Below are positions 43,059-53,724 of a stretch of 64,000 bases of DNA, in pieces. Source of the stretch: Campylobacter sp. RM6914 (GTDB taxonomy: Bacteria > Campylobacterota > Campylobacteria > Campylobacterales > Campylobacteraceae). The stretch lies in contig NZ_CP012545.1 of assembly GCF_004803835.1 (NCBI RefSeq), positions 1,612,001 through 1,676,000 of the forward strand, read 5' to 3'. Position 1 is the stretch's first letter. Every line of letters starts with the position of its first letter. Position numbers and translations under genes: made by a program. The notes beneath the pieces were generated by a model. The model did not search any database and was not told where the DNA came from. It saw only the letters and a list, made by a program, of their open reading frames with translations.

Positions 43059-43685
43059 TTATTTTGAGTAAAGCTCTACTATGAATCTTTCCTCGATTGG
43101 AATGATAACCTCTTCTCTTTCAGGGTTTCTTGTAAAAATTCCAAATTTTTTATCTTTTTCAACATCAACCCAACCAACTATACCAGTTTGAGCTGTAAGG
43201 TCAATCGCACGAACGATTTGTGGGTTGTTTTTAGATTTTTCAGCGATCTCTACTTTTGCACCCGGTTCAACTCTGTAAGACGGGATATCAACTCTCTTGC
43301 CATTAACAAGAATGTGACCATGGGTTACAAGCTGACGAGCAAAACGACGAGTTGTCGCGAAGCCCATTCTGTAAACTACGTTATCAAGTCTTTGCTCTAA
43401 TAATTGAACAAGAAGTGCACCTGTGTTGCCTTCTCTGCGAGCAGCTTCGCTAAATAGACGGTGGAATTGTTTTTCGCTAACACCATACATAAATTTAGCT
43501 TTTTGTTTTTCACGGAGTTGTAAACCATATTCGCTTATTTTTGCTCTTCTTTGTCCATGCTGTCCCGGTGCAAATGGACGCTTATCAAGCGCGCTTTTAC
43601 CGGCAAGTCTCCTCTCGCCTTTAAGAGCAAGAGAAACACCTAGACGTCTTTCTAATTTTTCAACTGGTCCTCTATATCTAGCCAT
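43059..43685 (-). CDS. rpsD: 30S ribosomal protein S4
   Basis: 208 residues. Primary 16S-binding protein; S4 domain [27 protein letters not shown] (in part) near 95-120. In E. coli S4 represses the alpha operon by binding a leader pseudoknot; the long spacer upstream of rpmJ here may hold a similar element. Confidence 0.97.
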   Translation of the reverse strand: MARYRGPVEKLERRLGVSLALKGERRLAGKSALDKRPFAPGQHGQRRAKISEYGLQLREKQKAKFMYGVSEKQFHRLFSEAARREGNTGALLVQLLEQRLDNVVYRMGFATTRRFARQLVTHGHILVNGKRVDIPSYRVEPGAKVEIAEKSKNNPQIVRAIDLTAQTGIVGWVDVEKDKKFGIFTRNPEREEVIIPIEERFIVELYSK

Positions 43686-43712
43686 AATAATTTCTCCTAA
43701 TTCTCTATATCA

Positions 43713-44105
43713 TTAGACGCGGCGGCGTTTTGGTGGTCTGCAACCATTGTGTGCAAGTGGGGTTATGTCTTTTAAGAATGTTACTTTAATACCCTCAACC
43801 GCTCCTACGCTCTTAACAGCAGTTTCACGACCGCTACCAGGACCTTGAACCTTTATACCAACCTCTTTTATACCGTGTTCTTTTGCTTTGTTTAGTGCGT
43901 CTTCAACAGCTTGTTGTGCTGCATAAGGAGTTGATTTTTTGCTTCCTTTAAAACCTAAACCACCGGCACTACTCCATGCGATAGCATTTCCCATCTCATC
44001 GGTTACGGTAACCATTGTATTGTTAAAAGTAGCGCTAATATAAACGATACCTTTGGCTATACTTTTTCTAACGATTTTTTTCTTAACGATTTTTCTTTTT
44101 GCCAT
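43713..44105 (-). CDS. rpsK: 30S ribosomal protein S11
   Basis: 130 residues. [22 protein letters not shown] and the C-terminal [11 protein letters not shown] are S11 signatures. It follows rpsM by 9 bases. Confidence 0.97.
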   Translation of the reverse strand: MAKRKIVKKKIVRKSIAKGIVYISATFNNTMVTVTDEMGNAIAWSSAGGLGFKGSKKSTPYAAQQAVEDALNKAKEHGIKEVGIKVQGPGSGRETAVKSVGAVEGIKVTFLKDITPLAHNGCRPPKRRRV

Positions 44106-44114
44106 TGTCTATCC

Positions 44115-44483
44115 TTACTTAGTCGCTGCGCCGACAGTTTTACGCTTACCTTTTCTGGTGCGTGCATTTGTCTTAGTTTTTTGACCACGAACCGGAAGAC
44201 CTTTTCTGTGGCGAAGACCACGATAGCTTCCAAGATCCATAAGTGCTTTTATATCCATAGCAACTTGTTTTCTAAGATCACCCTCAACGATATGGTGCTC
44301 TTGAATCTCTTTACGGATAGCTGCAGCCTCATCTTCACTTAGCTCATGAACTCTCTTGTCGTAAGAGATGTTTACTGCGTCAAGAATTTGACGTGACTTG
44401 TAAAGACCTATGCCATAGATGTATGTTAAGCCATACTCTATTCTTTTTTTATTTGGTAAATCTACACCTGCTATACGTGCCAT
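44115..44483 (-). CDS. rpsM: 30S ribosomal protein S13
   Basis: 122 residues. [21 protein letters not shown] at the start and [23 protein letters not shown] near 92-115 (in part) are typical. It contacts tRNA and the subunit bridge. Confidence 0.97.
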   Translation of the reverse strand: MARIAGVDLPNKKRIEYGLTYIYGIGLYKSRQILDAVNISYDKRVHELSEDEAAAIRKEIQEHHIVEGDLRKQVAMDIKALMDLGSYRGLRHRKGLPVRGQKTKTNARTRKGKRKTVGAATK

Positions 44484-44486
44484 CTT

Positions 44487-44600
44487 TTATCCTTGTCTTT
44501 GTTTATGTTTTGGATTTTCACAGATAACGCGTACGATTCCGCTACGTTTGACAATTTTGCATTTGTCACACATCTTCTTTACAGAAGGACGAACTTTCAT
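44487..44600 (-). CDS. rpmJ: 50S ribosomal protein L36
   Basis: 37 residues ([19 protein letters not shown]... ending KHKQRQG). Cys/Cys/Cys/His zinc-ribbon residues are present, so this is the zinc-binding form. It is short and easily missed. Ribosome site AGGAG precedes it. A 185-base spacer separates it from infA. Confidence 0.96.
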   Translation of the reverse strand: MKVRPSVKKMCDKCKIVKRSGIVRVICENPKHKQRQG

Positions 44601-44785
44601 CTTAGTCTCCTAAAAATTTATTCCACTTTTTTAGGGGCTGCATCAGGTTTAAAGAAAATTTTAAACCAACTATTTTCAAAATAAGTGGGGACTTTGAAAA
44701 TAATTCTTCATACAGCTTATTGCAAAACTTAGATTTTATCCAAATCAAGCTTTAATTTCACTTAGCACTAATATAAAAACAAGTT
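44601..44785 (-). promoter_or_regulatory. Structured spacer between infA and rpmJ
   Basis: Two hairpins can form: GGTTTAAA/TTTAAACC (44646-44653, 44660-44667) and ATTTTCAAA/TTTGAAAAT (44672-44680, 44693-44701). A CCACTT/AAGTGG pairing could enclose the first. Most other gaps in this supercluster are 0-30 bases, so a leader for the alpha-operon genes is possible. Confidence 0.4.
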
Positions 44786-45004
44786 TTATTTGTATCTATA
44801 TGTTATGCGACCTTTATCTAGGCTATATGGTGTAAGCTCGACTTTTACACGATCTCCTGGCATTATTTTTATGTAATGCATTCTCATTTTTCCAGCGATA
44901 TGACATAAAATCACATGCTTATTATCAAGCTCAACCTTAAATGTAGCATTAGGTAAAGCTTCGACTACGTTACCGTCGATTTCTATAACATCATCTTTTG
45001 CCAC
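44786..45004 (-). CDS. infA: Translation initiation factor IF-1
   Basis: 72 residues, exact family length. S1-type OB fold with [21 protein letters not shown] at the start (in part) and [15 protein letters not shown]-like end. Located between map and rpmJ as in other Campylobacter. Confidence 0.97.
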   Translation of the reverse strand: MAKDDVIEIDGNVVEALPNATFKVELDNKHVILCHIAGKMRMHYIKIMPGDRVKVELTPYSLDKGRITYRYK

Positions 45005-45023
45005 TCATACCTCCATTAAATTT

Positions 45024-45788
45024 TCAAATTTCTGACTTACTTAAAATTTCAGCTTTGCCGTTTACGATAGCTACACAATGCTCGTAGTGACTCGTTCTAA
45101 GGCCATCTTTGCTTGTTACCTTCCATTTGTCAGCACCTATTATCGGAGTACCGTCTTTTTGACAAATCATAGGCTCAATGCAAAACGTCATTCCGTTTTT
45201 TATCTTTGGTCCGGCTTTTGGATTATTTCCTTCAAGGTAATTAGGAACTTCAGGCTCTTCATGAGGACGTTTGCCTATGCCGTGTCCACAAAATCCTCTA
45301 AGAGGAACAAAGCCACGTGCAAGAATAAATTTTTCTATCTCATAGCAAACTTCTTTAAAATGCATACCAGCTTCAATGAAATCAATAGCAAAATAAAGAG
45401 AGTCTTTACTGCAATCTATAAGCGCCTTATCTTGTTTTGAAATTTCCCCCACGCCAAATGTTCTAGCACTATCGCCAAAATATCCGTTTAAATTCGAACC
45501 GATATCAACACTTACGATATCGCCCTTTTTTAAAACGTATTCGTTTGGGATTCCGTGTATAACAACTTCATTTACACTTATGCAAGCAGCATTTGGAAAT
45601 CCATAAAGTCCTTTAAAAGCAGGTTTTGCCCCCGCACTTCTTATCATGTCTTCACAGATTTTATCTATCTCAAGTAGAGAAATTCCTGGTTTTATGATAG
45701 TAGAAATATAATCAAGCGTTCGAGCGACGATCATATTCGCCGCTCTCATATTTTCAATCTCAGCCGGTCTTTTTAACGAAATAGCCAT
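45024..45788 (-). CDS. map: Methionine aminopeptidase
   Basis: 254 residues from the ATG at 45788 (MAISLKRPAEIENMR), the usual N-terminus for the family; an upstream in-frame ATG at 45809 lies within secY and is unlikely. Metal ligands lie in VDIGSNLNGYFGDSARTF (two Asp), GHGIGKRPHEEP (His), FCIEPMI (Glu) and YEHCVAIV (Glu). It removes the initiator Met. It starts 4 bases after secY. Confidence 0.95.
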   Translation of the reverse strand: MAISLKRPAEIENMRAANMIVARTLDYISTIIKPGISLLEIDKICEDMIRSAGAKPAFKGLYGFPNAACISVNEVVIHGIPNEYVLKKGDIVSVDIGSNLNGYFGDSARTFGVGEISKQDKALIDCSKDSLYFAIDFIEAGMHFKEVCYEIEKFILARGFVPLRGFCGHGIGKRPHEEPEVPNYLEGNNPKAGPKIKNGMTFCIEPMICQKDGTPIIGADKWKVTSKDGLRTSHYEHCVAIVNGKAEILSKSEI

Positions 45789-45792
45789 TTTG

Positions 45793-47055
45793 TTATAGCC
45801 CGACCGCACTTAGCGTTTGATACTTGTTCATATAAATTTGCGCTTCTATTCTTCTCATTGTATCAAGAGCGACCGAAACAACGATAAGTACAGAAGTACC
45901 ACCAAAATAAAATGGAACACCCATGGTTTTAACCAAAACCCAAGGTAGAGTTGAGATCAGACCAAGATATATAGCGCCGCTAAACGTTAGTCTTCCAGCA
46001 ACTTCGTTTAGATAGTTAGCCGTATTTTCACCGGGTCTAACACCTGGTATAAAACCACCTTGTCTTTTTAAATTTTCACTTATATCTTTTGTATTAAATA
46101 CGATAGAGGCATAAAAATATGCAAAAAAGATAACAAATAAAAACGTTAAAAAGTTAAACATATAACCATTTGGATTTAAAAAATCATTAATAGCTTGTAT
46201 GTATGGGTTTGTGCTTGCCTGTAGTATAGTACTTGGAAACATAAGTATCGCAGAGGCAAAAATCGGAGGTATAACGCCGCTTAAATTTACTTTAATCGGA
46301 ATATAATTCATTATACGTTTATTTTGATTTTGCATAACAACCTTACGAGAATACGAAATCGGAATACGTCTTTCGCCCATTTCTACAAAGATGATCGCTC
46401 CGATAGTAGCAAGTATCACAAGTAAAATTCCTATAACAACAAGGAAGTTCATCTCGCTTGTATTTACTAGATTTATCGTACCGCTAATCGCACTCGGGAT
46501 ACCTGAAACAATACCTGCGAAAATGATAAGACTGATGCCGTTACCGATACCGCGCTGAGTAATCTGTTCACCGATCCACATAAGCAGCATCGTTCCTGTT
46601 AGCATAGAAACAGCAGAAATCGCTATAAATAAATTCATATCTATCATAATAGCCTGCTCACCGCCACGTCCAGTAAGACTTTGAAGTCCTATACTAACAC
46701 CGATTGATTGGATCAAAGTGATAATTATCGTAGCGTAGCGGATGATTTGCATGTATTTTTGCATGCCGTCGCGTTCTTTTTTCATCTTACCCAAATTTGG
46801 GAATGTAGCAGCTAAAAGCTCCATGATGATAGAAGCAGTAATGTAAGGCATAATACCAAGAGAGATAATACTAAGACGCTCAGCGGCGTTACCGCTAAAC
46901 ATATTGAATAAACCTAAAGCGTTGTTGTTGTTCGAGCTAAAAAATTCCTTAATAACATCGACATTAACGCCAGGAACCGGCACATATGCCAGTATCCTGT
47001 ATGCGAACAAAAATGCCAACGTGATTAATATCTTGTTGACGAGTGTTTTATTCAT
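45793..47055 (-). CDS. secY: Preprotein translocase subunit SecY
   Basis: 420 residues, ten membrane segments. PVPGVNVDVI near 26 and GGEQAIMID-type plug region near 130, FGGTSVLIVVSVALDTMRRIE near 385-405 (in part). Central channel for Sec export and membrane insertion. Its start overlaps the rplO stop by one base. Confidence 0.97.
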   Translation of the reverse strand: MNKTLVNKILITLAFLFAYRILAYVPVPGVNVDVIKEFFSSNNNNALGLFNMFSGNAAERLSIISLGIMPYITASIIMELLAATFPNLGKMKKERDGMQKYMQIIRYATIIITLIQSIGVSIGLQSLTGRGGEQAIMIDMNLFIAISAVSMLTGTMLLMWIGEQITQRGIGNGISLIIFAGIVSGIPSAISGTINLVNTSEMNFLVVIGILLVILATIGAIIFVEMGERRIPISYSRKVVMQNQNKRIMNYIPIKVNLSGVIPPIFASAILMFPSTILQASTNPYIQAINDFLNPNGYMFNFLTFLFVIFFAYFYASIVFNTKDISENLKRQGGFIPGVRPGENTANYLNEVAGRLTFSGAIYLGLISTLPWVLVKTMGVPFYFGGTSVLIVVSVALDTMRRIEAQIYMNKYQTLSAVGL

Positions 47056-47456
47056 TATTTTTGTCCAGTTACGCTAACGTTACTATCTTTTATCTTTGAC
47101 ACAAGTTCTTTAGCGCTTGATCCGATAAGTTTTATTTTTGTTACGCTCTTTGAAATTTTATGAACTGTTGCGATTGATGCTATAGTTATTTCGTTAAGCT
47201 CTTTTACCGCAACGATCTTTTCTACGTTAATAATATAAGGTTTTTCAAATTTAGAAGCAAAACCTACTTTTGGTAGACGTCTTTGAAGCGGTTGTTGTCC
47301 ACCCTCAAAACCACGCTTCTCATTGTAGCCTTTTCTTGCTCTTTGACCTTTGTTACCTTTTCCTGCAGTTTTACCGTTACCGCTACCTTGACCGCGACCT
47401 ATTCTCTTTATAGAGTGCGTTGAGCCAGGAGCCGGAGTTAAATTTTCTAGTGCCAT
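47055..47456 (-). CDS. rplO: 50S ribosomal protein L15
   Basis: 133 residues. [24 protein letters not shown] near 18-41 (in part) and [14 protein letters not shown] are L15 signatures. It directly follows rpsE: there is no rpmD (L30) between them, which is normal for this lineage. Confidence 0.97.
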   Translation of the reverse strand: MALENLTPAPGSTHSIKRIGRGQGSGNGKTAGKGNKGQRARKGYNEKRGFEGGQQPLQRRLPKVGFASKFEKPYIINVEKIVAVKELNEITIASIATVHKISKSVTKIKLIGSSAKELVSKIKDSNVSVTGQK

Positions 47457-47471
47457 TTACTTTCCTTTCTC

Positions 47472-47915
47472 TTAGCTTTTTAGCATACTAAGTGCTTTTA
47501 TAGTAGCACGAACGACGTTTGCCGAGTTGTTTGAACCAAGTGATTTTGTAAGGATATCCTTAATACCTGCAAGCTCTATAATAGGGCGTGCACTACCACC
47601 GGCGATAACACCTGTACCTTCGCTAGCTGGGCGAAGTAAAACACGACTTGCATTATACTTAACTTCGATATCGTGAGGTATAGTTGTACCTTTAATTTTA
47701 ACTTCGATGATATTTTTAAACGCATCGTCAACAGCTTTTCTCATCGCATCAGGAACTTCCTTAGCCTTACCGTAACCAAAGCCGACAAGACCTTTTCTGT
47801 TTCCAACTACAACAAGAGCTGTAAACCTAAATCTACGACCACCTTTAACAACCTTTGTAACCCTGCCGATATCGACCATTACTTCTTCAAATTCTTCTCT
47901 ATTATACTTTTCCAT
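47472..47915 (-). CDS. rpsE: 30S ribosomal protein S5
   Basis: 147 residues. [21 protein letters not shown] near 19-39 and [16 protein letters not shown] near 128 are typical S5 stretches; S5 domain 2 binds decoding helices. Confidence 0.97.
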   Translation of the reverse strand: MEKYNREEFEEVMVDIGRVTKVVKGGRRFRFTALVVVGNRKGLVGFGYGKAKEVPDAMRKAVDDAFKNIIEVKIKGTTIPHDIEVKYNASRVLLRPASEGTGVIAGGSARPIIELAGIKDILTKSLGSNNSANVVRATIKALSMLKS

Positions 47916-47930
47916 CGATTTTCCTTTGGG

Positions 47931-48287
47931 TTATAGTTTGATGCCATTTTCGCGTAGAGCATCGGCAAATGCAGCAACTACACCGTGGTACAGGTAGCCA
48001 TTTCTATCAAATACCGCTACTTCAATACCTTTAGCTTTTAAAGAAGCCGCAAATTCTTTAGCTAAAACAGCAGCACCGTCTTTATTTGCTTTTATACCCA
48101 ATTTGCGTCCATCTGCAGCAGCTAATGTTGTAGCCGTAACATCGTCGATAGCTTGAGCGTAAATAGTTCTATTTGATTTAAAAATAGATACTCTAGGGCA
48201 GCTGGCAACACCTGAAATTTTACCTCTAACTCTTTTTTTTCTCTTTAATCTAAGAGCTAGTTTTCTTTTTAATACTTTTGCTGTCAT
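47931..48287 (-). CDS. rplR: 50S ribosomal protein L18
   Basis: 118 residues. Basic N-terminus ([14 protein letters not shown]) and [19 protein letters not shown] are L18 features. It binds 5S rRNA with L5. Confidence 0.96.
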   Translation of the reverse strand: MTAKVLKRKLALRLKRKKRVRGKISGVASCPRVSIFKSNRTIYAQAIDDVTATTLAAADGRKLGIKANKDGAAVLAKEFAASLKAKGIEVAVFDRNGYLYHGVVAAFADALRENGIKL

Positions 48288-48297
48288 AACCTATCCC

Positions 48298-48834
48298 TTA
48301 CTTCTTAGATGTCTTGCCCGCTTTGCGGATTATGCGCTCTTCAACGTATTTAACACCTTTACCTTTGTATGGCTCTGGCGGTCTAAATCCTCTAACTTGA
48401 GCAGCAACTTGACCGATAACTTGTTTATCGCTACCTTTTAGGGTAATTACGTTTCTCTCAACCGTAGCCTCGATGCCTTCTGGAAGCTCATAGTTAATTA
48501 GGTGTGAAAAGCCTAAAGTTAACTCTAAAATTTTACCTTTAACAGCCGCTTTATAACCAACACCGTTGATTTCTAATTGGCGAGTAAAACCTGCAGTAAG
48601 ACCTATAACTATATTGTTAGCTAAAGCTCTATATGTACCCCAGAATGCTCTGCTTTGGCGATCTTCGCCTTTTGCAGCAAAAACTATTGAACCATTTTCG
48701 ATTTTGACATCAACATTGCCTTTTGTGTCAAGCTCTTTTGTTAAGTTGCCCTTTTTAAATTTTAGGACATTATTATCAACACTGACTTCTACACCAGCAG
48801 GTATAGCTATCGGTTGTTTTCCAATACGTGACAT
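48298..48834 (-). CDS. rplF: 50S ribosomal protein L6
   Basis: 178 residues. [16 protein letters not shown] at the start and [22 protein letters not shown] near 153-174 (in part) are L6 signatures. A 117-base structured gap separates it from rpsH. Confidence 0.97.
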   Translation of the reverse strand: MSRIGKQPIAIPAGVEVSVDNNVLKFKKGNLTKELDTKGNVDVKIENGSIVFAAKGEDRQSRAFWGTYRALANNIVIGLTAGFTRQLEINGVGYKAAVKGKILELTLGFSHLINYELPEGIEATVERNVITLKGSDKQVIGQVAAQVRGFRPPEPYKGKGVKYVEERIIRKAGKTSKK

Positions 48835-48924
48835 TTATTTCCTTTACTTGTCTAGGGTGCTTTTACAATCTTGAATCAGCACCACAATGCCGTAAATTTT
48901 AATGCTTTCGCAAAAACTAACCTA

Positions 48925-48953
48925 AATTTTTAAGGCATTAAGCCTTAAAAATT
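48925..48953 (-). promoter_or_regulatory. 12-bp hairpin at the rpsH-rplF boundary
   Basis: Perfect stem AATTTTTAAGGC (48925-48936) / GCCTTAAAAATT (48942-48953) with a 5-base loop, at the rpsH stop and within a 117-base gap in an otherwise compact operon. There is no pure T-run after it. It may be a partial attenuator or processing site. Confidence 0.5.
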
Positions 48954-49347
48954 ACCAAACTGTACAAAGAATTTCACCGCCAACACCAGCTTTGTGTGCG
49001 TCTTCGTTGCTTAAAACGCCTTTGCTTGTGCTAACGATAATCGTTCCGTAACCGTTTTTGAAACGCTTGATGTCGTCTTTACCTTGGTAAACACGGCGAC
49101 CTGGTTTTGAAACTCTTTTTAGTTCGTTTATAACGCTTTGTCCGCGCTCGTCGTATTTAAGAACAACATTAATGAATTTTTTGTTATTCTCTTCTACAAC
49201 ATTAAAGCTCTCTATGTAGCCTTTTGCAGCAAGGATAGAAAGAGTAGCCTCAACAACATTTGAATGTAGAAGCTTTGTTGTCTCAAGCTTTCTCATGCTT
49301 GCATTTCTGATACGGGTTAGTCCGTCTGATATTAAGTCATTTAACAT
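48952..49347 (-). CDS. rpsH: 30S ribosomal protein S8
   Basis: 131 residues. [20 protein letters not shown] at the start and the C-terminal [23 protein letters not shown] stretch (in part) are S8 signatures. In E. coli S8 represses the spc operon. Confidence 0.97.
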   Translation of the reverse strand: MLNDLISDGLTRIRNASMRKLETTKLLHSNVVEATLSILAAKGYIESFNVVEENNKKFINVVLKYDERGQSVINELKRVSKPGRRVYQGKDDIKRFKNGYGTIIVSTSKGVLSNEDAHKAGVGGEILCTVW

Positions 49348-49356
49348 ATCTTTTCC

Positions 49357-49542
49357 TTACCAACTTGCTTTTTTAAGACCAGGGATTAGTCCTTCGTTAG
49401 CCATTTTTCTTAGGCAGACACGGCAAATTCCAAAGTCTTGATACACAGAGTGCGGACGTCCGCAAATTTGGCATCTTGTATAGCCGCGAACCGCAAATTT
49501 AGGTTTGCGTGCAGCTTTTGCTATCATTGATTTTTTAGCCAT
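49357..49542 (-). CDS. rpsN: 30S ribosomal protein S14, zinc-binding (type Z)
   Basis: 61 residues from the ATG at 49542 ([13 protein letters not shown]), the usual length of the zinc form. The two CxxC pairs (CQICG and CRVC) are present. A longer frame upstream to 49572 overlaps rplE and is not used. AAGGAAAG-type ribosome site fits the chosen start. Confidence 0.96.
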   Translation of the reverse strand: MAKKSMIAKAARKPKFAVRGYTRCQICGRPHSVYQDFGICRVCLRKMANEGLIPGLKKASW

Positions 49543-49543
49543 A

Positions 49544-50089
49544 TTACTTTCCTTTTGCAAACGGCAAACCAAATAGCTCTAGCAATTTGAATGCCTCTTT
49601 GTCATTGTTAGCCGTTGTAGCGATAGTTATGTTCATACCGTGAGTACGTAAAATTTTATCATACTCAACCTCTGGGAACATTAGCTGCTCAGTTAAACCA
49701 AAGTTGTAATTACCGCGTCCGTCAAAGCCATTTCTTGGTAAACCACGGAAGTCTTTAACTCTTGGAAGCGCAACACTTATAAGTTTATCTAAGAACGCAT
49801 ACATTTGCTCTTTTCTTAAAGTAACTTTTATACCGACAGGGAAACCTTCACGCACTTTAAAGCCTGCAACTGATTTTTTAGCATTTGTTATAATTGCTTT
49901 TTGACCAGCGATTAGCGAAATAGTGTCTGCCATGTTTTGAAGAACTTTTTGATCCTTTGCAGAATCATTTGCTCCAACGCTAATAACAATCTTTTCAAGT
50001 GCCGGAATAAGCATCGGGTTTTTAATATCAAATTCTTTAACTAAAGCAGGTTTAATGCTCTCGTTAAATTTATCTTTTAATCTACTCAT
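49544..50089 (-). CDS. rplE: 50S ribosomal protein L5
   Basis: 181 residues from the ATG at 50089 ([10 protein letters not shown]), preceded by GGAG at good spacing; the longer frame to 50116 overlaps rpl[19 protein letters not shown] near 27-44 and [20 protein letters not shown] near 125-145 (in part) are L5 signatures. Confidence 0.97.
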   Translation of the reverse strand: MSRLKDKFNESIKPALVKEFDIKNPMLIPALEKIVISVGANDSAKDQKVLQNMADTISLIAGQKAIITNAKKSVAGFKVREGFPVGIKVTLRKEQMYAFLDKLISVALPRVKDFRGLPRNGFDGRGNYNFGLTEQLMFPEVEYDKILRTHGMNITIATTANNDKEAFKLLELFGLPFAKGK

Positions 50090-50093
50090 GCTC

Positions 50094-50330
50094 TTACTCC
50101 TCAACTTTCGCAACATTTGAGATGTCTATCGGCATTTCTTTGTTAATATGACCGCCGTTTGGAGTCTTCTCGCTTGGTTTTATAGCCTTCTTAGCTACTT
50201 TGCAGCCTTCAACTATAACTTGACCTTTTTTTGCAAGAACAGATAAAACTTTACCAGTTTTACCTTTGTCATCTCCGGTGATTATCTTTACGGTATCACC
50301 TTTTTTGATCTTAAATTTAACGTTTGCCAT
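50094..50330 (-). CDS. rplX: 50S ribosomal protein L24
   Basis: 78 residues. KOW motif in [21 protein letters not shown] near 9-29. Shorter than E. coli L24 (104), as usual in epsilonproteobacteria. It overlaps the rplN end by one base. Confidence 0.96.
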   Translation of the reverse strand: MANVKFKIKKGDTVKIITGDDKGKTGKVLSVLAKKGQVIVEGCKVAKKAIKPSEKTPNGGHINKEMPIDISNVAKVEE

Positions 50331-50698
50331 TATAGAACCTCCGGTGCTAGTGAAACGATCTTCATAAAGTTAGCATATCTAACTTCACGACCAACTGGTC
50401 CAAAGATACGTGTTCCTACTGGCTCTCTTTTGTTATCAAGGATAACGGCTGCGTTCTCGTCAAAACGAATCAACGAACCATTGTCTCTTTGAACTTCTTT
50501 TTTAGTTCTAACAACTACAGCTTTTACAACTTGACCTTTTTTGATCTTACCGTTTGGAAGAGCCTTTTTAACAGAACAAATAATGATATCGCCAAGTGTT
50601 GCGTATCTTCTTTTGCTGCCGCCTAAAACCTTAATACACATTAATTCTTTTGCGCCGCTATTATCAGCAACTGCTAGTCTTGTAAAACTTTGAATCAT
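50330..50698 (-). CDS. rplN: 50S ribosomal protein L14
   Basis: 122 residues, exact family length. [22 protein letters not shown] at the start (in part) and [26 protein letters not shown] at the end (in part). Confidence 0.98.
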   Translation of the reverse strand: MIQSFTRLAVADNSGAKELMCIKVLGGSKRRYATLGDIIICSVKKALPNGKIKKGQVVKAVVVRTKKEVQRDNGSLIRFDENAAVILDNKREPVGTRIFGPVGREVRYANFMKIVSLAPEVL

Positions 50699-50949
50699 TA
50701 CTCAACTCCCTTTGCTAAAACAGCTTTTAAGCGAAAGCTTTTACGTGCAGAAAGCGGTCTGCACTCAACTGCGATAACCGTATCTCCTGCGTTTAGTTCA
50801 TTTTTCTCATCATGAACCAAATATTTCTTAAAACGTTTTACAAATTTATGATATCTTGGGTGCATAACGCGTCTTTCTACCAAGATAGTAGCTGTTTTAT
50901 CACCGGCTTTTTGTAAAACTACGCCTTGAATTTCTCTTTTTAATGCCAT
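50698..50949 (-). CDS. rpsQ: 30S ribosomal protein S17
   Basis: 83 residues. [22 protein letters not shown] opening and [15 protein letters not shown] near 60 are S17 signatures. Overlaps rplN by one base. Confidence 0.97.
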   Translation of the reverse strand: MALKREIQGVVLQKAGDKTATILVERRVMHPRYHKFVKRFKKYLVHDEKNELNAGDTVIAVECRPLSARKSFRLKAVLAKGVE

Positions 50950-50959
50950 ATTTCACCCC

Positions 50960-51145
50960 TTACTTTGTAGCACTAATTGCAGTGTTGATCTGTGCTATCT
51001 CTTTTTTAACAGCACTAATCTCATTAGGGTTGCTTAACTGCATAGTTTTTAACTTTTGTTTTAGTGTAAATAAAAGCACCTTTTTCTCTTTTAACAATGC
51101 GTTTAGTTCTGCAACGCTTTTGTCTTTAATCTCAGTATATTTCAT
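50960..51145 (-). CDS. rpmC: 50S ribosomal protein L29
   Basis: 61 residues from ATG 51145 ([10 protein letters not shown]), the usual L29 opening; a GTG two codons upstream is also in frame. [19 protein letters not shown] is typical. It overlaps the end of rplP by 14 bases. Confidence 0.95.
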   Translation of the reverse strand: MKYTEIKDKSVAELNALLKEKKVLLFTLKQKLKTMQLSNPNEISAVKKEIAQINTAISATK

Positions 51146-51557
51146 TTTCACTCTCTCGCGTTACAAATTTTGTCTTAAACGGCAACTTGTGCATAGCTAG
51201 AGTTAACGCTTCACGTGCAAGCTCTTCACTAACACCTGCCATTTCATAGATGATACGACCAGGTTTGATATTCATAACCCACTCTTCAACACCTGCCTTA
51301 CCTTTACCCATACGAGTTTGTAGAGGCTTTTTAGTTAGCGGTTTATCAGGGAAAACTCTAATCCAAATTTTAGCCTGTCTTTTAACATGACGAGTTAGAG
51401 CTTGACGAGCAGCTTCTATTTGGCGTGAATTTACACGTCCAGCTTCAACTGCTTTAATAGCAAATTCGCCTGTTGATAAAGATGCACCGCGAGTTGCATA
51501 GCCGCGATTGCGACCTTTCATTTGCTTACGAAATTTCGTTCTTTTAGGCATCAACAT
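51132..51557 (-). CDS. rplP: 50S ribosomal protein L16
   Basis: 141 residues. [19 protein letters not shown] start and [21 protein letters not shown] near 82-102 (in part) are L16 signatures. Confidence 0.98.
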   Translation of the reverse strand: MLMPKRTKFRKQMKGRNRGYATRGASLSTGEFAIKAVEAGRVNSRQIEAARQALTRHVKRQAKIWIRVFPDKPLTKKPLQTRMGKGKAGVEEWVMNIKPGRIIYEMAGVSEELAREALTLAMHKLPFKTKFVTRESENEIY

Positions 51558-51559
51558 AA

Positions 51560-52261
51560 TTATTTACCTCTTCTTGCTCTGCGTGGTTTTCTATCAGCTT
51601 TTTCTTCTTCGTTACGCTCTACTTGAACGCCTTTTTGAAGAACTTCACCTTTAAATATCCACACTTTAATACCTATGTTACCATAAGTTGTGTGTGCTTC
51701 TGCAACACCGTAATCAATCTTCGCTCTAAGTGTATGGAGTGGAACACGTCCCTCAAGATACCATTCAGTTCTTGCCATCTCGGCACCACCAAGACGTCCT
51801 GCAACTGAAATTTTAATACCTTTTGCACCTGACTTTTGAGCACCTTGGATAACTTTTTTCATCGCGCGGCGGAAAGCAACACGTTTTTCTAGTTGCATAG
51901 CAACGTTTTCGGCTGCAAGTTGAGCAGAAGCTTGAGCTTTTCTTTCCTCTTTAATGTTAATGTTCACATCTTTGCCGATTAGTTTTGCAACATCGTTTTT
52001 AAGAACTTCAACATCTTGACCTTTTTTGCCGATGATAATACCAGGGCGAGCTGCAACTACTGTTACACGTAGTTTTTTAGCTGTTCTTTCGATTAAAATT
52101 TGGCTTATTCCCGCATAATAAAGTTTTTTCTTTAAAAATGCACGAATTTTATAGTCCTCGCCGATGTTTTGTGCAAGGCTATCTTTAGAAGGAAACCAGC
52201 GTGATTCCCAGTTGCGGTTTATACCTAGTCTAAGACCTATCGGATTTACTTTTTGTCCCAT
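51560..52261 (-). CDS. rpsC: 30S ribosomal protein S3
   Basis: 233 residues. [20 protein letters not shown] start, KH domain with [13 protein letters not shown] near 76-88, and a C-terminal basic tail ([13 protein letters not shown]). Confidence 0.98.
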   Translation of the reverse strand: MGQKVNPIGLRLGINRNWESRWFPSKDSLAQNIGEDYKIRAFLKKKLYYAGISQILIERTAKKLRVTVVAARPGIIIGKKGQDVEVLKNDVAKLIGKDVNINIKEERKAQASAQLAAENVAMQLEKRVAFRRAMKKVIQGAQKSGAKGIKISVAGRLGGAEMARTEWYLEGRVPLHTLRAKIDYGVAEAHTTYGNIGIKVWIFKGEVLQKGVQVERNEEEKADRKPRRARRGK

Positions 52262-52262
52262 A

Positions 52263-52595
52263 TTATGCTTCCTTCTTTTCAGGTTTAGATACTTCTACCA
52301 TTACATGAGAAGTTGGTTTGCGAATTCTACTCGCAGTTCCTCTTGCTCTTGGTCTAAATCTCTTTAACACAGGACCAGCATCCACGCGACAACTGCTAAC
52401 TACAACCTCCTCAGGCTCAAAACCGCCGTTTGCAACAGCTGAGCTGATAGCGTTTGCTATAAATTTAGCACCGCGATTTGGCATAAATTGCAAACTTGCA
52501 AGGGCTAATTCGGCATTCATGCCTTGAACTTCACGTGCAATTAGTCTAGCTTTTGTAGGAGAGAGTCTTACAAATTTTATAATAGCTTTACTCAT
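52263..52595 (-). CDS. rplV: 50S ribosomal protein L22
   Basis: 110 residues. [20 protein letters not shown] near 8-27 and the exit-tunnel loop with [20 protein letters not shown] near 76-95 are present. Confidence 0.97.
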   Translation of the reverse strand: MSKAIIKFVRLSPTKARLIAREVQGMNAELALASLQFMPNRGAKFIANAISSAVANGGFEPEEVVVSSCRVDAGPVLKRFRPRARGTASRIRKPTSHVMVEVSKPEKKEA

Positions 52596-52605
52596 ACTCT
52601 ACCCC

Positions 52606-52887
52606 TTACTTGCCGATTTTCTTTTGCACAGAGCCTTTATGACCCTTAAATGTGCGTGTTGGAGCGAATTCACCAAGTTTATATCCAATGTGGTTTTCAG
52701 TAACATACACAGGGATAAAGCTTTTGCCGTTATGAACGTTAAATGTTAATCCAATCATTTCAGGTACGATCGTGCTACGTCTTGACCATGTTTTGATTGG
52801 TTTATTGTCATTTGCAGACTTAGCCGCAACGACTTTTTTCATTACATGCTCATCTACGAAAGGACCTTTTTTGAGTGATCTTGCCAT
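52606..52887 (-). CDS. rpsS: 30S ribosomal protein S19
   Basis: 93 residues. [19 protein letters not shown] start and [14 protein letters not shown] near 70-84 are S19 signatures. Confidence 0.98.
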   Translation of the reverse strand: MARSLKKGPFVDEHVMKKVVAAKSANDNKPIKTWSRRSTIVPEMIGLTFNVHNGKSFIPVYVTENHIGYKLGEFAPTRTFKGHKGSVQKKIGK

Positions 52888-52889
52888 CT

Positions 52890-53723
52890 CTATTTTCCTT
52901 TCCTTCTTGAAATTATAAGCTTATCGCTTGCTTTTTTGCGGCGAGTTTTAGCACCCTTAGTCGGTTTACCCCATGGAGTAACCGGATGACGACCAGAGTT
53001 TTTCTTACCTTCACCACCACCGTGTGGGTGATCTACCGGGTTCATCGCAGAACCACGAGTTTGTGGGCGGATACCGCGGTGGCGATTACGTCCTGCTTTA
53101 CCTATAGTAACATTTGCCCAATCTTCGTTGCCGACAACACCTACAGTAGCCATACACTCAGCAAGAACTTGTCTCATTTCACCGCTTGGCATTCTTAGGA
53201 TAACGTATTTTTCTTCTTTACCCATAAGTTGTGCATAACCACCAGCTGAACGAGCGATTTGAGCACCTTTGCCAGGTTTTAACTCGATATTGTGAACGAT
53301 AGTACCAACAGGGATAAAGCGTAATTTCATAGCGTTACCCGGTTTTATATCAAGTGATCCTTCGTCGATCGAAGCTACAACATCGCCTACGTTTAAGCCG
53401 CTAGGTCTGATGATATATCTCTTCTCGCCGTCTTTGTATGATATAAGTGCGATACGGCAGTTTCTGTTTGGATCGTATTCGATCGCTTCAACTTTACCTT
53501 CGATACCGAATTTGCGGCGTTTGAAGTCGATGATACGATATAATTTCTTAGCACCTGCCTCTTTATGGCGAGATGTTATACGACCATTATTATTTCTACC
53601 ACCAGTTGCAGGAAGTTTGATAAGAAGACTTCTAACACTTGGTTTAGCCGTAATGTCTTCTGAACTTAGTCCAGTGATATATCTACGGCTTGGAGTATAT
53701 GGTTTATATGATTTTATAGCCAT
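52890..53723 (-). CDS. rplB: 50S ribosomal protein L2
   Basis: 277 residues. [15 protein letters not shown] start and the peptidyl-transferase loop [18 protein letters not shown] near 222-240 with the key His are present. Confidence 0.98.
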   Translation of the reverse strand: MAIKSYKPYTPSRRYITGLSSEDITAKPSVRSLLIKLPATGGRNNNGRITSRHKEAGAKKLYRIIDFKRRKFGIEGKVEAIEYDPNRNCRIALISYKDGEKRYIIRPSGLNVGDVVASIDEGSLDIKPGNAMKLRFIPVGTIVHNIELKPGKGAQIARSAGGYAQLMGKEEKYVILRMPSGEMRQVLAECMATVGVVGNEDWANVTIGKAGRNRHRGIRPQTRGSAMNPVDHPHGGGEGKKNSGRHPVTPWGKPTKGAKTRRKKASDKLIISRRKGK

Positions 53724-53724
53724 T

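Noticed and set aside
44493-44684. 63-codon plus-strand frame across rpmJ
   Set aside because: Antisense shadow of rpmJ and the infA-rpmJ spacer; no ribosome site.
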